Source: an uncultured Nitrospira sp. (GTDB taxonomy: Bacteria > Nitrospirota > Nitrospiria > Nitrospirales > Nitrospiraceae). Taken from it: a stretch of DNA of 64,000 nt. The stretch spans positions 1-64,000 of the forward strand of contig CABVRW010000002.1 in NCBI GenBank assembly GCA_902500785.1, in the 5' to 3' direction. The translations under genes and the position numbers were made by a program. Positions 27,359-34,593 of this stretch are shown here, piece by piece. The notes under the pieces are model-generated. The model ran no database searches, had not been told where the DNA came from, and saw only the letters and a program-made list of their open reading frames with translations. How positions within the stretch are numbered: position 1 is the stretch's first letter; each line of letters opens with the position of its first letter.

Positions 27359-27880
27359 ATGAACCGCAGCATTGAGGGGGTGGTCGCCTTCCTCCAAGAC
27401 AATGACAGCCTAATCAAGCAGTTGATGGAGACCGCCGAAAGCGCCACCGAGGAGATCGACCAGCTGGCAACCCGTGTGGGGAACGCCCGCGAGGAGGCGC
27501 AGGTGCTCGTCGATCAATTGGGCACGGTCGAGTTTTACGTCGGCCGGCAGGACGACACAAAGGTCCGGCAAACCGCTCTCCTCGAAGCCGTGGCCGCCCT
27601 GCGGAAGAAGTTTGAGACCTATAAGAATGATCCCCTGCGTCGCGGGATTTACGCGGCCGAAATCTCGAATCTCTATCTGCAGCTGGCGAACACCTACAAT
27701 AACGACACCATCGCCCAAATCGTCCCCTTCGATGCTGATGAAATCAGCGCCTACAAGGAAATGATGAAGAAGGCGGTGCTGGATGGCGCCTCGCGAAAGA
27801 AACGCGCCGCCGTCATCAAGGCAGGCGCTCAAATCTCACGATTGGCGCTCGGGGTGGCCAGCAAGCTGGCTTTGGCGTGA
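27359..27880 (+). CDS. Hypothetical helical protein, third gene of envelope operon
   Basis: 173 residues, no signal peptide in the first residues (MNRSIEGVVAFLQDNDSLIK), mainly helical, with a coiled-coil-prone segment about residues 20-60 (METAESATEEIDQLATRVGN). The C-terminus, VIKAGAQISRLALGVASKLALA, is amphipathic or weakly hydrophobic and might touch a membrane. I do not recognise a family. Its stop overlaps the GTG at 27877 (GTGA), indicating tight coupling to the lipoprotein gene that follows. Confidence 0.7.
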   Translation: MNRSIEGVVAFLQDNDSLIKQLMETAESATEEIDQLATRVGNAREEAQVLVDQLGTVEFYVGRQDDTKVRQTALLEAVAALRKKFETYKNDPLRRGIYAAEISNLYLQLANTYNNDTIAQIVPFDADEISAYKEMMKKAVLDGASRKKRAAVIKAGAQISRLALGVASKLALA

Positions 27881-28671
27881 GAGGTATGGGAGCTCGACCG
27901 GTCATGTGGAGAACCACCGCAGCGACGCTGCTCATCTTCGCCTCGGGCTGCAGTCTGGATGCTGCCTCGCGCGGCCCGTTCGGACCGGACGATCCTGAAA
28001 CCGCCGTTTCGAAAAAGCCGCTTCCCGCACAGATCCCCGCCCGACACGTCTTGGAGTTCACCGCCGATGAGTCGCCTGAACACATCAAGCCCAAGATGGC
28101 CGGAAGTGTCGTCGATCCAGCCATCACCCGCTCACCCAACCGGGATGCGGTGCTTTCAGCAGCCGATATTGCGGCGATTCGAACCGTCGCGGAAGCCGAT
28201 CCTCGAGTCGCCGCCCTCCTCGGCGCTCGCTGGGGGTTCATCGAGGCGGACCGGGTGCCGCCGCAAGGCAAGGTGTCGTTCGGGTGCTGTCGGACGACGG
28301 CGCAATTCACCAGACTCACTTACTTCAGCTACACCAATAACGTGGCGGTCGAAGTGCGCCTGAAAGATTCGACGGTGCTGCAGGCCGCTCGAACCGAGGG
28401 CTATCTCCCGCCTGAAGGACCTCAAGACGTCCAACGCGGTATCGAGCTGGCTCGCGCCGATGAACGTCTCGCCGGCAAGGTCCAGGGCCTGCAAGGCCAT
28501 GGACTGTTGATGCAGCCGGATCGCGGGTTCTTTAGGAACGACCCTGGGTACGGGCATCGGGTGATTTGGATTACCTTCTCTCAGGGACGGAGCGGCGACC
28601 CCAAGTACTGGGCGCAGGTCGATCTCACGGAAGACCGCGTGCTGGATGCGGGGGATGAACCGCCTCGTTAG
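27877..28671 (+). CDS. Predicted lipoprotein, fourth gene of envelope operon
   Basis: Up to 264 residues from GTG 27877; ATG at 27886 or 27904 are alternatives, the last giving the most compact signal peptide. The lipobox region is LLIFASGCS. The mature part contains VSFGCCRTTAQFTRLTYFSY, a vicinal cysteine pair, and ends with FRNDPGYGHRVIWITFSQG and YWAQVDLTEDRVLDAGDEPP, a beta-rich region. Sequence VAVEVRLKDSTVLQAARTEG resembles the small N-terminal domains found next to copper amine oxidase-like proteins, but this is a weak resemblance. The next gene encodes such a protein, four bases downstream, which makes partnership plausible. Confidence 0.7.
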   Translation: MRGMGARPVMWRTTAATLLIFASGCSLDAASRGPFGPDDPETAVSKKPLPAQIPARHVLEFTADESPEHIKPKMAGSVVDPAITRSPNRDAVLSAADIAAIRTVAEADPRVAALLGARWGFIEADRVPPQGKVSFGCCRTTAQFTRLTYFSYTNNVAVEVRLKDSTVLQAARTEGYLPPEGPQDVQRGIELARADERLAGKVQGLQGHGLLMQPDRGFFRNDPGYGHRVIWITFSQGRSGDPKYWAQVDLTEDRVLDAGDEPPR

Positions 28672-28689
28672 GCGATGAAAGGATACCGG

Positions 28690-29670
28690 ATGACACGTTT
28701 CGTGGTGAGTGCCCTGCTGCTGCTCTGCACCCTCGCCCTCCCACGGCCTGGGGCGGCCGACTCCGCATCGGAACATGTGGATTGGGGGCGTTGGAGCTTC
28801 GACTACGAGGTCCGAGACAACACCGGCCTGGCGCTGCGCAACGTCACATACGGCGGAGAACAGATCTTGGCCAAGGCCAGCATGCCGGTCCTGCGCGTGA
28901 AATACGTGAAAGAACGCGTCTGGTGGAATCCCTTTACCTGGTTCGGCTCCCGCGCCGACAGCGGACGCTGCGGTCCCTTTCAAGATCGACTGCGTTGGCA
29001 GGATTTGGTTCCGATCGTGAATTGCGGCGACCACAAGGTCTGCGTTGAAAGCGCAACCGTGAACGGCATGAAGTGGCTGGAGCTCGGCGCCTATGCCCGC
29101 ATCGGCGAGTATCACATCTATCAGTCCTGGCATCTTTCCGAAGACGGCGAGCTACGGCCGGTCGTACAAAGCCGGGGCTTGTCGTGCAATACCAACCACG
29201 TCCACCATCCCTATTGGCGGTTTGATTTCGACATCAACGGCAACGGAATGGATCAGGTGTTCGTACGCGACGATGGGGGACCGGACAAGGGCTGGGGGCC
29301 GGGATGGAGCAAGTATACCAATGAGCGAAATGACGTGAAGTATGCAGCCACTCACCGCTCCTGGTTCGTGCGCGACCAGCTCACGGGGCATGGGGTGTGG
29401 GTGCTCCCCGGAGACGGATACGCTCCCCTCAAAGACGACGGAGAACGCGACTCGTTTGCCGACCTCGACGTGGCCATTCGCCGCGCCAGTCCGGACGAAG
29501 ATCGTCCATGGGTCTTCGGAGCCCGCGGCCAGCTTGGTTATGACGAAGACAACCAGGGCGTTCAGGAACAGGACATTGTGTTCTGGTATGTCGCTCACCT
29601 TCCGCACATGGCCGCCCTCGGCCCCACGAAGTGGCTCACTCTCGGACCGACATTGAAGATTCATCGATAA
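28690..29670 (+). CDS. Periplasmic protein resembling the copper amine oxidase catalytic domain
   Basis: 326 residues with a signal peptide (MTRFVVSALLLLCTLALP). ATG 28690 follows AAAGGA; ATG 28675 is the alternative. Several stretches follow the copper amine oxidase core: LALRNVTYGGEQILAKASMPVLRVKY split over the first strands, IGEYHIYQSWHLSEDG where amine oxidases have the topaquinone segment (NYDY), HVHHPYWRFD at residues 170-179 matching the HxH copper pair with its RxD spacing, and DIVFWYVAHLPH ending in His306, matching the third copper ligand. Differences: Asn before the precursor Tyr (Tyr141) is Glu, the loop before HxH is about 20 residues shorter, and the probable base Asp is Asn (IVNCGD). 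Amine oxidase activity is not assured. Confidence 0.7.
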   Translation: MTRFVVSALLLLCTLALPRPGAADSASEHVDWGRWSFDYEVRDNTGLALRNVTYGGEQILAKASMPVLRVKYVKERVWWNPFTWFGSRADSGRCGPFQDRLRWQDLVPIVNCGDHKVCVESATVNGMKWLELGAYARIGEYHIYQSWHLSEDGELRPVVQSRGLSCNTNHVHHPYWRFDFDINGNGMDQVFVRDDGGPDKGWGPGWSKYTNERNDVKYAATHRSWFVRDQLTGHGVWVLPGDGYAPLKDDGERDSFADLDVAIRRASPDEDRPWVFGARGQLGYDEDNQGVQEQDIVFWYVAHLPHMAALGPTKWLTLGPTLKIHR

Positions 29671-29788
29671 CCAAACAGCGTTCCCGCTCCCGGTTGTCCT
29701 CCCCAGTCTCCAGCACATTCCTCTGCCCAGTTGCGGTTCATACCTTAAGCACTCTATATTAGGTGCAGGTTGCCCTAGATACTGCCAT

Positions 29789-29807
29789 TGATTGGACAGT
29801 ACAATCA
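29789..29807. promoter_or_regulatory. Inverted repeat TGATTG-7-CAATCA upstream of luxR-type gene
   Basis: Perfect six-base arms separated by seven bases, centred about 125 bases before the 29922 start, in a 251-base gap. Its size suits a dimeric helix-turn-helix regulator. Possible autoregulatory site; inferred only. Confidence 0.3.
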
Positions 29808-29921
29808 GTCTGTTCCACGAAGGCACAGCTGTCTCACTATGAACCACGTCCGCGCTTCTAAATCTTTACGGGCCCACGTGCTGTTACTCGCAGTCGGGCC
29901 CGCTGATCGGGAAGAACCGGC

Positions 29922-30719
29922 ATGAGTCAGCCCGCATTTTCCGCAAAGGAATTTCAACGGCTCGGCGAGATCATGTATGATGCGCGCTCCGTCGATCGAA
30001 GCGACAAGGTGTGGCAACTGGTTTCGGCCGTGCAGCGAGTCGTTCCCTACGAATTCTCGGGATGCGGCGCCGTCGATCTGCTGCGTGGAGTCGATCCTTC
30101 ACTGGGACATTCCACCTATCCCCGTGAATTCTGCCAACTCTATATGGGTCAAGGATTGATCGTCGATCCAGCCGTGCACCGCCTGCTTACCTCCGGCCAG
30201 ACCGTCACCTCCAGCGCCGATGAGCCAATCGTCAACGAACCGAAGGATATTGCCTCCCTCAAACTCGATTTCGGAATCAAGACCTGTCTTTCGGCTGGAG
30301 TGCGCGGGGCAAATGGGTCCTGTTCTTACTTTGCTTTCAGCAACTTTGAAGCCAAACAGGCCGATAAGTTACGTCTCCTACTCGATATTCTGACCCCGCA
30401 CTTTCACCTGAGTTATATGCGGTGCACCTCCGCATGGACCCCGGAACGACCTGCCCAGCCTGGAATCGTCCTCAGCCGACGGGAAGAAGAAATTCTCCGG
30501 TGGGTGGCGGCGGGCAAGACCAATTGGGAAATTTCCGTCATCCTGAAGGTCAGCTTGAACACCGTGAAGTTCCACCTCAAGAACGTCTTTCAGAAAATCG
30601 GCGTGGAGAATCGATGGAGCGCCATTGCCTATTGGCAGACCGGCGAACAACATCGAATCATTCCGTCCGTGCCGCCGAGTGATGACCGCCCTCCCTCAGG
30701 GACCAACACCCTCGATTAA
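29922..30719 (+). CDS. LuxR-family transcriptional regulator
   Basis: 265 residues. The C-terminal helix-turn-helix is unmistakable: LSRREEEILRWVAAGKTNWEI, then SVILKVSLNTVKFHLKNVFQKIGVENRW, the LuxR/GerE type. The N-terminal 180 residues resemble the autoinducer-binding fold: the DP of GLIVDPAVHRLL aligns with the conserved Asp-Pro of LuxR receptors and the domain ends in the usual helix before the linker. The tryptophan that follows in acyl-homoserine-lactone receptors is not seen at that place, and no luxI gene is present. It may be a LuxR solo, or an EpsA-like regulator as in exosortase systems. Genes for a nitroreductase-like protein and a ketosynthase follow. Confidence 0.88.
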   Translation: MSQPAFSAKEFQRLGEIMYDARSVDRSDKVWQLVSAVQRVVPYEFSGCGAVDLLRGVDPSLGHSTYPREFCQLYMGQGLIVDPAVHRLLTSGQTVTSSADEPIVNEPKDIASLKLDFGIKTCLSAGVRGANGSCSYFAFSNFEAKQADKLRLLLDILTPHFHLSYMRCTSAWTPERPAQPGIVLSRREEEILRWVAAGKTNWEISVILKVSLNTVKFHLKNVFQKIGVENRWSAIAYWQTGEQHRIIPSVPPSDDRPPSGTNTLD

Positions 30720-30775
30720 ATCGCACGAAGCATGTCGAATCGCGCTCCACCCCGTCGGTTACGAGTTGACCGACC

Positions 30776-30808
30776 CGGGGTAGCGAGCTTGCCTACCCCG
30801 ATGGGTAG
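30776..30808. promoter_or_regulatory. Nested inverted repeats of GGGTAG/CTACCC, candidate operator
   Basis: CGGGGTAG (30776-30783), a nine-base loop, CTACCCCG (30793-30800), and then GGGTAG (30803-30808), so CTACCC-CGAT-GGGTAG forms a second, tighter palindrome sharing the middle arm. The core ATGGGTA is the complement of TACCCAT, which fits the NarL heptamer type TACYYMT. It lies about 140 bases before the 30947 gene and 57 bases after the LuxR-type gene. A hairpin in RNA is also possible, but no T-run follows. Confidence 0.45.
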
Positions 30809-30946
30809 GTGACGCCGGAACACGCCTCTCGTACAGTCTCCTCATACAACATACACCGTCATGCCGCGCATGACGTACCAGCACCACCGTCATTGACAGA
30901 CCCGGCCCGGGCCATTTCGCCCTAGGTTCCGGGAAGGAGAGGACCT

Positions 30947-32218
30947 ATGAAGCAGCTTGCCGCACATCCTGCAGCAATGGAAGCCACATCGACCCTGCTC
31001 GATCTCCTACAACAACGGAAGACGCGTCGCTTCGGCCGCGGGATGACCCTGCCCGGCGGCCCCCTGCAATATACCAGTCACCATGAAGCGCTCCCGCTGA
31101 GCCGGGACGAAGAACGCTATCTGATTTATGCGGCAATCGGCCGATCGGGACGCAACTTGGGCGATATGCAATTTGTGGGACACCCCGGCTCAAGCGCCGG
31201 ACAGGGCAACGCGCTGATGAACTTCAAAAGCCGCACGGTCCCCAGCCCCTGCTCCGCGCAGACCACACAACTGTTTTACACGAACGATGACGGGGTGTTT
31301 TTTGTCGCCGACGCGTCCGGTCCCGACCATCCCTGGGACCTGGAGGTCGTGCAACTCCAATCGGCCCGGTTGGAGATCCCGCGCGAAGCGCCCTTCATGC
31401 TGCCGTTCAATCAATGGTATACGAATCGGCCCGGCACAACTCTGTTCATGCCTGTCACCAATATCGCGCTGTTGTATCTGAATCTGCTGCTGACGATGTT
31501 CGGCGAAGACACGGGCTACTTCATCGTCGATACGGACAACGGCAACGCCGCCTGCGGCCTCGACGCCTTCCGCAAGAGCGCCGGCGGGCACCTGCACGAC
31601 AATCTCGCGTCGCGCAGAATGTTCAGCCTGCGTGAGCTCGACGCCGCCATTTGCGAAACCGCGATTCAAGAACAGGGCATCATCTGCGAGCACATCGCGC
31701 TGATGCAACAGGCCCTGGGACTCGGCGGCGGAATCCAGAGCGTGGGCAGCGGCCGTCACCTCCTGGGCATGGAACCACACATCTACTCCGGGCTCGGCTT
31801 CCATTTCGTCGTCCCGCCGGGCAAGCCGCTTCGGGCCAATCCGGTCGGTCTTCCACGGGTATGGGAAGGTCCCACCCCGCCGTTTGTGCCGTCGATGAAG
31901 GACGCCGTGACCCAGCTGGTCGCCAGCAAATTCGGACCGAACGGCACCTATGGCAAGTCGAGCGAACAGCCCTGGGTAACTCCCAAAGCAGCACAACAGG
32001 TCCCGCAGCATTCCGACCGCGCCATTGACGCCACCATCGCGTTTGCCGAATACGTGCTGGGCACATACGGACGGTTCCCGGCCCATGCCGATGCCTGTAA
32101 ATCGATCGTCGCCTGCCAGACCCATCACCTCGATGAAGAGTTTTATGCCACGTTCTATCCCGACTCCACGTTACCGGATGCACATCGCGAACACATGCAT
32201 GCATGGCACAGCCATTGA
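30947..32218 (+). CDS. Nitroreductase-like protein
   Basis: 423 residues, no signal peptide. An AAGGAGAGG box precedes the ATG. Weak but coherent nitroreductase signs: LLQQRKTRRFGRGMTL (arginine-rich FMN-binding start), LPLSRDEERYLIYAAIGRSG (family helix after it) and EHIALMQQALGLGGGIQS (the usual late helix and Gly loop). It is much longer than single-domain nitroreductases, with a middle insertion and a His-rich end (AHREHMHAWHSH). It may use FMN, perhaps in a dehydrogenase of the SagB/ThcOx type; function not known. The ketosynthase gene starts 42 bases downstream, suggesting an operon. Confidence 0.6.
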   Translation: MKQLAAHPAAMEATSTLLDLLQQRKTRRFGRGMTLPGGPLQYTSHHEALPLSRDEERYLIYAAIGRSGRNLGDMQFVGHPGSSAGQGNALMNFKSRTVPSPCSAQTTQLFYTNDDGVFFVADASGPDHPWDLEVVQLQSARLEIPREAPFMLPFNQWYTNRPGTTLFMPVTNIALLYLNLLLTMFGEDTGYFIVDTDNGNAACGLDAFRKSAGGHLHDNLASRRMFSLRELDAAICETAIQEQGIICEHIALMQQALGLGGGIQSVGSGRHLLGMEPHIYSGLGFHFVVPPGKPLRANPVGLPRVWEGPTPPFVPSMKDAVTQLVASKFGPNGTYGKSSEQPWVTPKAAQQVPQHSDRAIDATIAFAEYVLGTYGRFPAHADACKSIVACQTHHLDEEFYATFYPDSTLPDAHREHMHAWHSH

Positions 32219-32259
32219 CGACACACATTTTCACGCTCTTGAGAGCACAGGAGGGCATC

Positions 32260-33585
32260 ATGACATCACAGATCTCTCGTCGAGTCGTCATCACCGGAAT
32301 GGGAGTGATTTCTCCGCTGGGTTGTACCGTCGACCTATTTTGGCACCTCTTGAGCAAAGGCGAGACGGCTGTGAAACCGGTCAGCTCTTTCGACACCACA
32401 CCGTTTCAGGCCTGCCTCGCGGCGGAGGTGCGGGACTTCGACCCCGAAGACTTCCTCCACCGCAAACAGGCCCGCCGCATGGGGCGGGCGACCCAGTTCG
32501 CGGTCGCCTCCGCCATGATGGCGGCTCGCGATTCCGGCGTCGACTTGGAACGCGAAGATCGTGGGTCCATCGGCATCAGCATCGGCACCTCCATCGGCGG
32601 CATGAAGGAAGCGTTCGAATTCCACGATGCGGCTAAACTCAACGCCTATGAACGCGTCAATCCGTTCACCATGGGCATGACCTTCCCCAATGCGATCTCG
32701 TCGGAAGTCGCCATCGTCCTGGGACTGCACGGACCCTGTGAAACCTACTCGATCGGGTGCTCGTCGACGGCCAATGCCATCGGACGCGCCTACGAATGGA
32801 TTAAATCAGGCCAGTCGTCGCTCGTCGTGGCGGGCGGGACTGAAGCGCCGCTCCACCCGAGTGTCTATGCGGCCATGAACGCCGGGCGAACACTGGCGCC
32901 GGACGAACGCGGCGCGATTCGTGATCTCCCTCGCCCCTTCGATAAGACCCGTTGCGGCATGGTATTGGGCGAAGGCGCCGGCAGCTTCATTCTGGAGGAC
33001 TATGAGCACGCGCGGGCGCGCGGCGCCAAGATGTATGCCGAGCTGGAAGGATGGGGCTTCACCTGTGATGCCCATTCCATGGTCAAGGCAGCCGCCACGG
33101 GACACGAGCAACAACGAGCGGCCAGACTGGCCCTATCAACGGCGCATTGGTTCCCGGAAGAAGTGGACTATGTGAACGCCTGCGGGCTCGGCACCATGGA
33201 ATCGGATGCCCTCGAAACGCATACGGTGAAGCAGGTCTTAGGAAGCCACGCCTATCACGTCCCCGTGAGTTCGTTCAAAGCGGCACTCGGCCATGCCTTC
33301 GCCGCCAGCGGAGCCTTTCAGGTCATCGGCACCGCGAAGGCCATGGAGCACCAATTCATCCCGCCCACGCTGAATCTGACGACGCCGGATCCGACCTGCG
33401 ATCTGGATTATGTCTCCGGACAGGGGCGGGCGGTGCATCTCGATCGCGCGTTGATCAATAGCTTCGGGTTCGGCGGCAAGAATATCGTGCTCGCGCTGTC
33501 GCGCGTGGATACCAGAGTCGCCGCGACCGGCTTGATGGCGGCGGCGCCAGGCTACCACATGACCCATCTAGTGGGAGCTTCGTAG
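32260..33585 (+). CDS. Beta-ketoacyl-ACP synthase (FabF-like) with one catalytic His replaced by Cys
   Basis: 441 residues, FabF fold. ATG 32260 follows AGGAGGG; an earlier in-frame ATG at 32203 lies inside the previous gene. Active-site Cys167 (SIGCSSTANAIG), Lys340 and His345 (FKAALGHAFAASG) line up with Cys163, Lys335 and His340 of E. coli FabF with the same spacing. The first catalytic histidine (His303 in HGT) is Cys308 here (VNACGLGTMESDALE). Condensation by decarboxylation normally needs this His, so specificity or mechanism may differ. It stands alone, without ACP or reductase genes nearby, in a regulator-rich region, which suggests a special product, not bulk fatty acids. Confidence 0.9.
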   Translation: MTSQISRRVVITGMGVISPLGCTVDLFWHLLSKGETAVKPVSSFDTTPFQACLAAEVRDFDPEDFLHRKQARRMGRATQFAVASAMMAARDSGVDLEREDRGSIGISIGTSIGGMKEAFEFHDAAKLNAYERVNPFTMGMTFPNAISSEVAIVLGLHGPCETYSIGCSSTANAIGRAYEWIKSGQSSLVVAGGTEAPLHPSVYAAMNAGRTLAPDERGAIRDLPRPFDKTRCGMVLGEGAGSFILEDYEHARARGAKMYAELEGWGFTCDAHSMVKAAATGHEQQRAARLALSTAHWFPEEVDYVNACGLGTMESDALETHTVKQVLGSHAYHVPVSSFKAALGHAFAASGAFQVIGTAKAMEHQFIPPTLNLTTPDPTCDLDYVSGQGRAVHLDRALINSFGFGGKNIVLALSRVDTRVAATGLMAAAPGYHMTHLVGAS

Positions 33586-33737
33586 ACTCACACCATGAGC
33601 GGAATGAGTCACATGACATCGCGCACCGATTGCGCGTCGGTGCAACCGAGTCGGCCCATGACAGACCGACCCGGCGCGGGTTCGTCCGAACGCATCTTCT
33701 CTCCGGTTCGAGCAGGATGGAGGCCGATCATCATACG

Positions 33738-33771
33738 CCGGGGCACCATCGTCGATGGTGCCCCGGCTTTT
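33738..33771 (+). terminator. Rho-independent terminator after the ketosynthase gene
   Basis: Perfect 13-base stem CCGGGGCACCATC / GATGGTGCCCCGG with a three-base loop (GTC), followed by CTTTT. Lies about 150 bases after the 33585 stop and 60 before the next start. It separates the LuxR-ketosynthase group from the response regulator. Confidence 0.8.
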
Positions 33772-33830
33772 CGGCACAGGCAGCAACAACGTTCACGAGT
33801 CATCCATCCACATATAGTCGAGAGTCGAAT

Positions 33831-34487
33831 ATGAATGACCTACAGCACACTCCAGCACGTGTGTTCATCATCAATCCCCAAGAACTGGTTAGAGTCGGTA
33901 TGCGGACGCTTCTGAATTCCGTTGGGGACTTTACCGTGGTGGGAGAAGCGCCCTCGAAGGAGGACGCGCTCCCCCTGGTGCTGCAACAGAAGCCCGACAT
34001 CGTCGTTCTCGATCTGCGAGTGCAGAACGGCACAGGGATCGAGACGGCCAAAGAAATCCTCGCGCACCGGCCGGAAACGCGCGTCCTGTTTTTGGCCGAC
34101 AGCCTCAACGACACCACCCTGCTCTCTGCCGTCGCGACCGGGGCCCACGGGTATGTCCTCCAAGACGCCGGAGCAGAGACGCTGCTGCACGCGATGCGCA
34201 GCATTACCAAGGGACAGTCCTACCTGGACCCCGGCATGACCCGCCACACCTTCGCCTATCTCCGTAAAGTCGCCGATCGAGAACCCGAACGGGGCCGGCA
34301 TCTACTGTCTCCGCAGGAGCGACGCCTCCTCCCACTCATCGCACAAGGGAAGACCAACAAGGAAATCGCCGCCGAACTCGGATTGAGCGATAAAACGGTC
34401 AAGAACTATTTGGCCAATGTGTATTCGAAACTCCACCTGAACAGGAGGTCTCAGGCCGCTGCCTTTTACCTGAAAACCATTCCCTGA
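33831..34487 (+). CDS. Atypical NarL-type response regulator
   Basis: 218 residues from ATG 33831. A receiver-like domain (1-125) is joined to a NarL/LuxR helix-turn-helix (LLSPQERRLLPLIAQGKTNK, then EIAAELGLSDKTVKNYLANVYSKLHLNRRSQ split over the two helices). The expected phosphoacceptor Asp61 remains (VVLDLRV). The usual acidic pair of the metal site is replaced by Asn15-Pro16 (FIINPQELVR), and the conserved Lys after strand 5 is Gln111 (GYVLQDAG). This points to a pseudo-receiver that may act without phosphorylation, for example through dimerisation or ligand binding. The hybrid kinase gene follows 106 bases later. Confidence 0.85.
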   Translation: MNDLQHTPARVFIINPQELVRVGMRTLLNSVGDFTVVGEAPSKEDALPLVLQQKPDIVVLDLRVQNGTGIETAKEILAHRPETRVLFLADSLNDTTLLSAVATGAHGYVLQDAGAETLLHAMRSITKGQSYLDPGMTRHTFAYLRKVADREPERGRHLLSPQERRLLPLIAQGKTNKEIAAELGLSDKTVKNYLANVYSKLHLNRRSQAAAFYLKTIP

Positions 34488-34593
34488 TCGCGACCATCGC
34501 CCACGCACGATCGGATCATACTCAAGTTTTTCCGTGCGCGCGCCGACACAGTATCCGAGACGTGTATGCTGCCTCCGCGGAATCACCTGTAGC

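Noticed and set aside
29922-30719. Complete acyl-homoserine lactone quorum-sensing system
   Set aside because: No luxI-type synthase is present and the receptor tryptophan is not seen; only a LuxR-like protein is supported.
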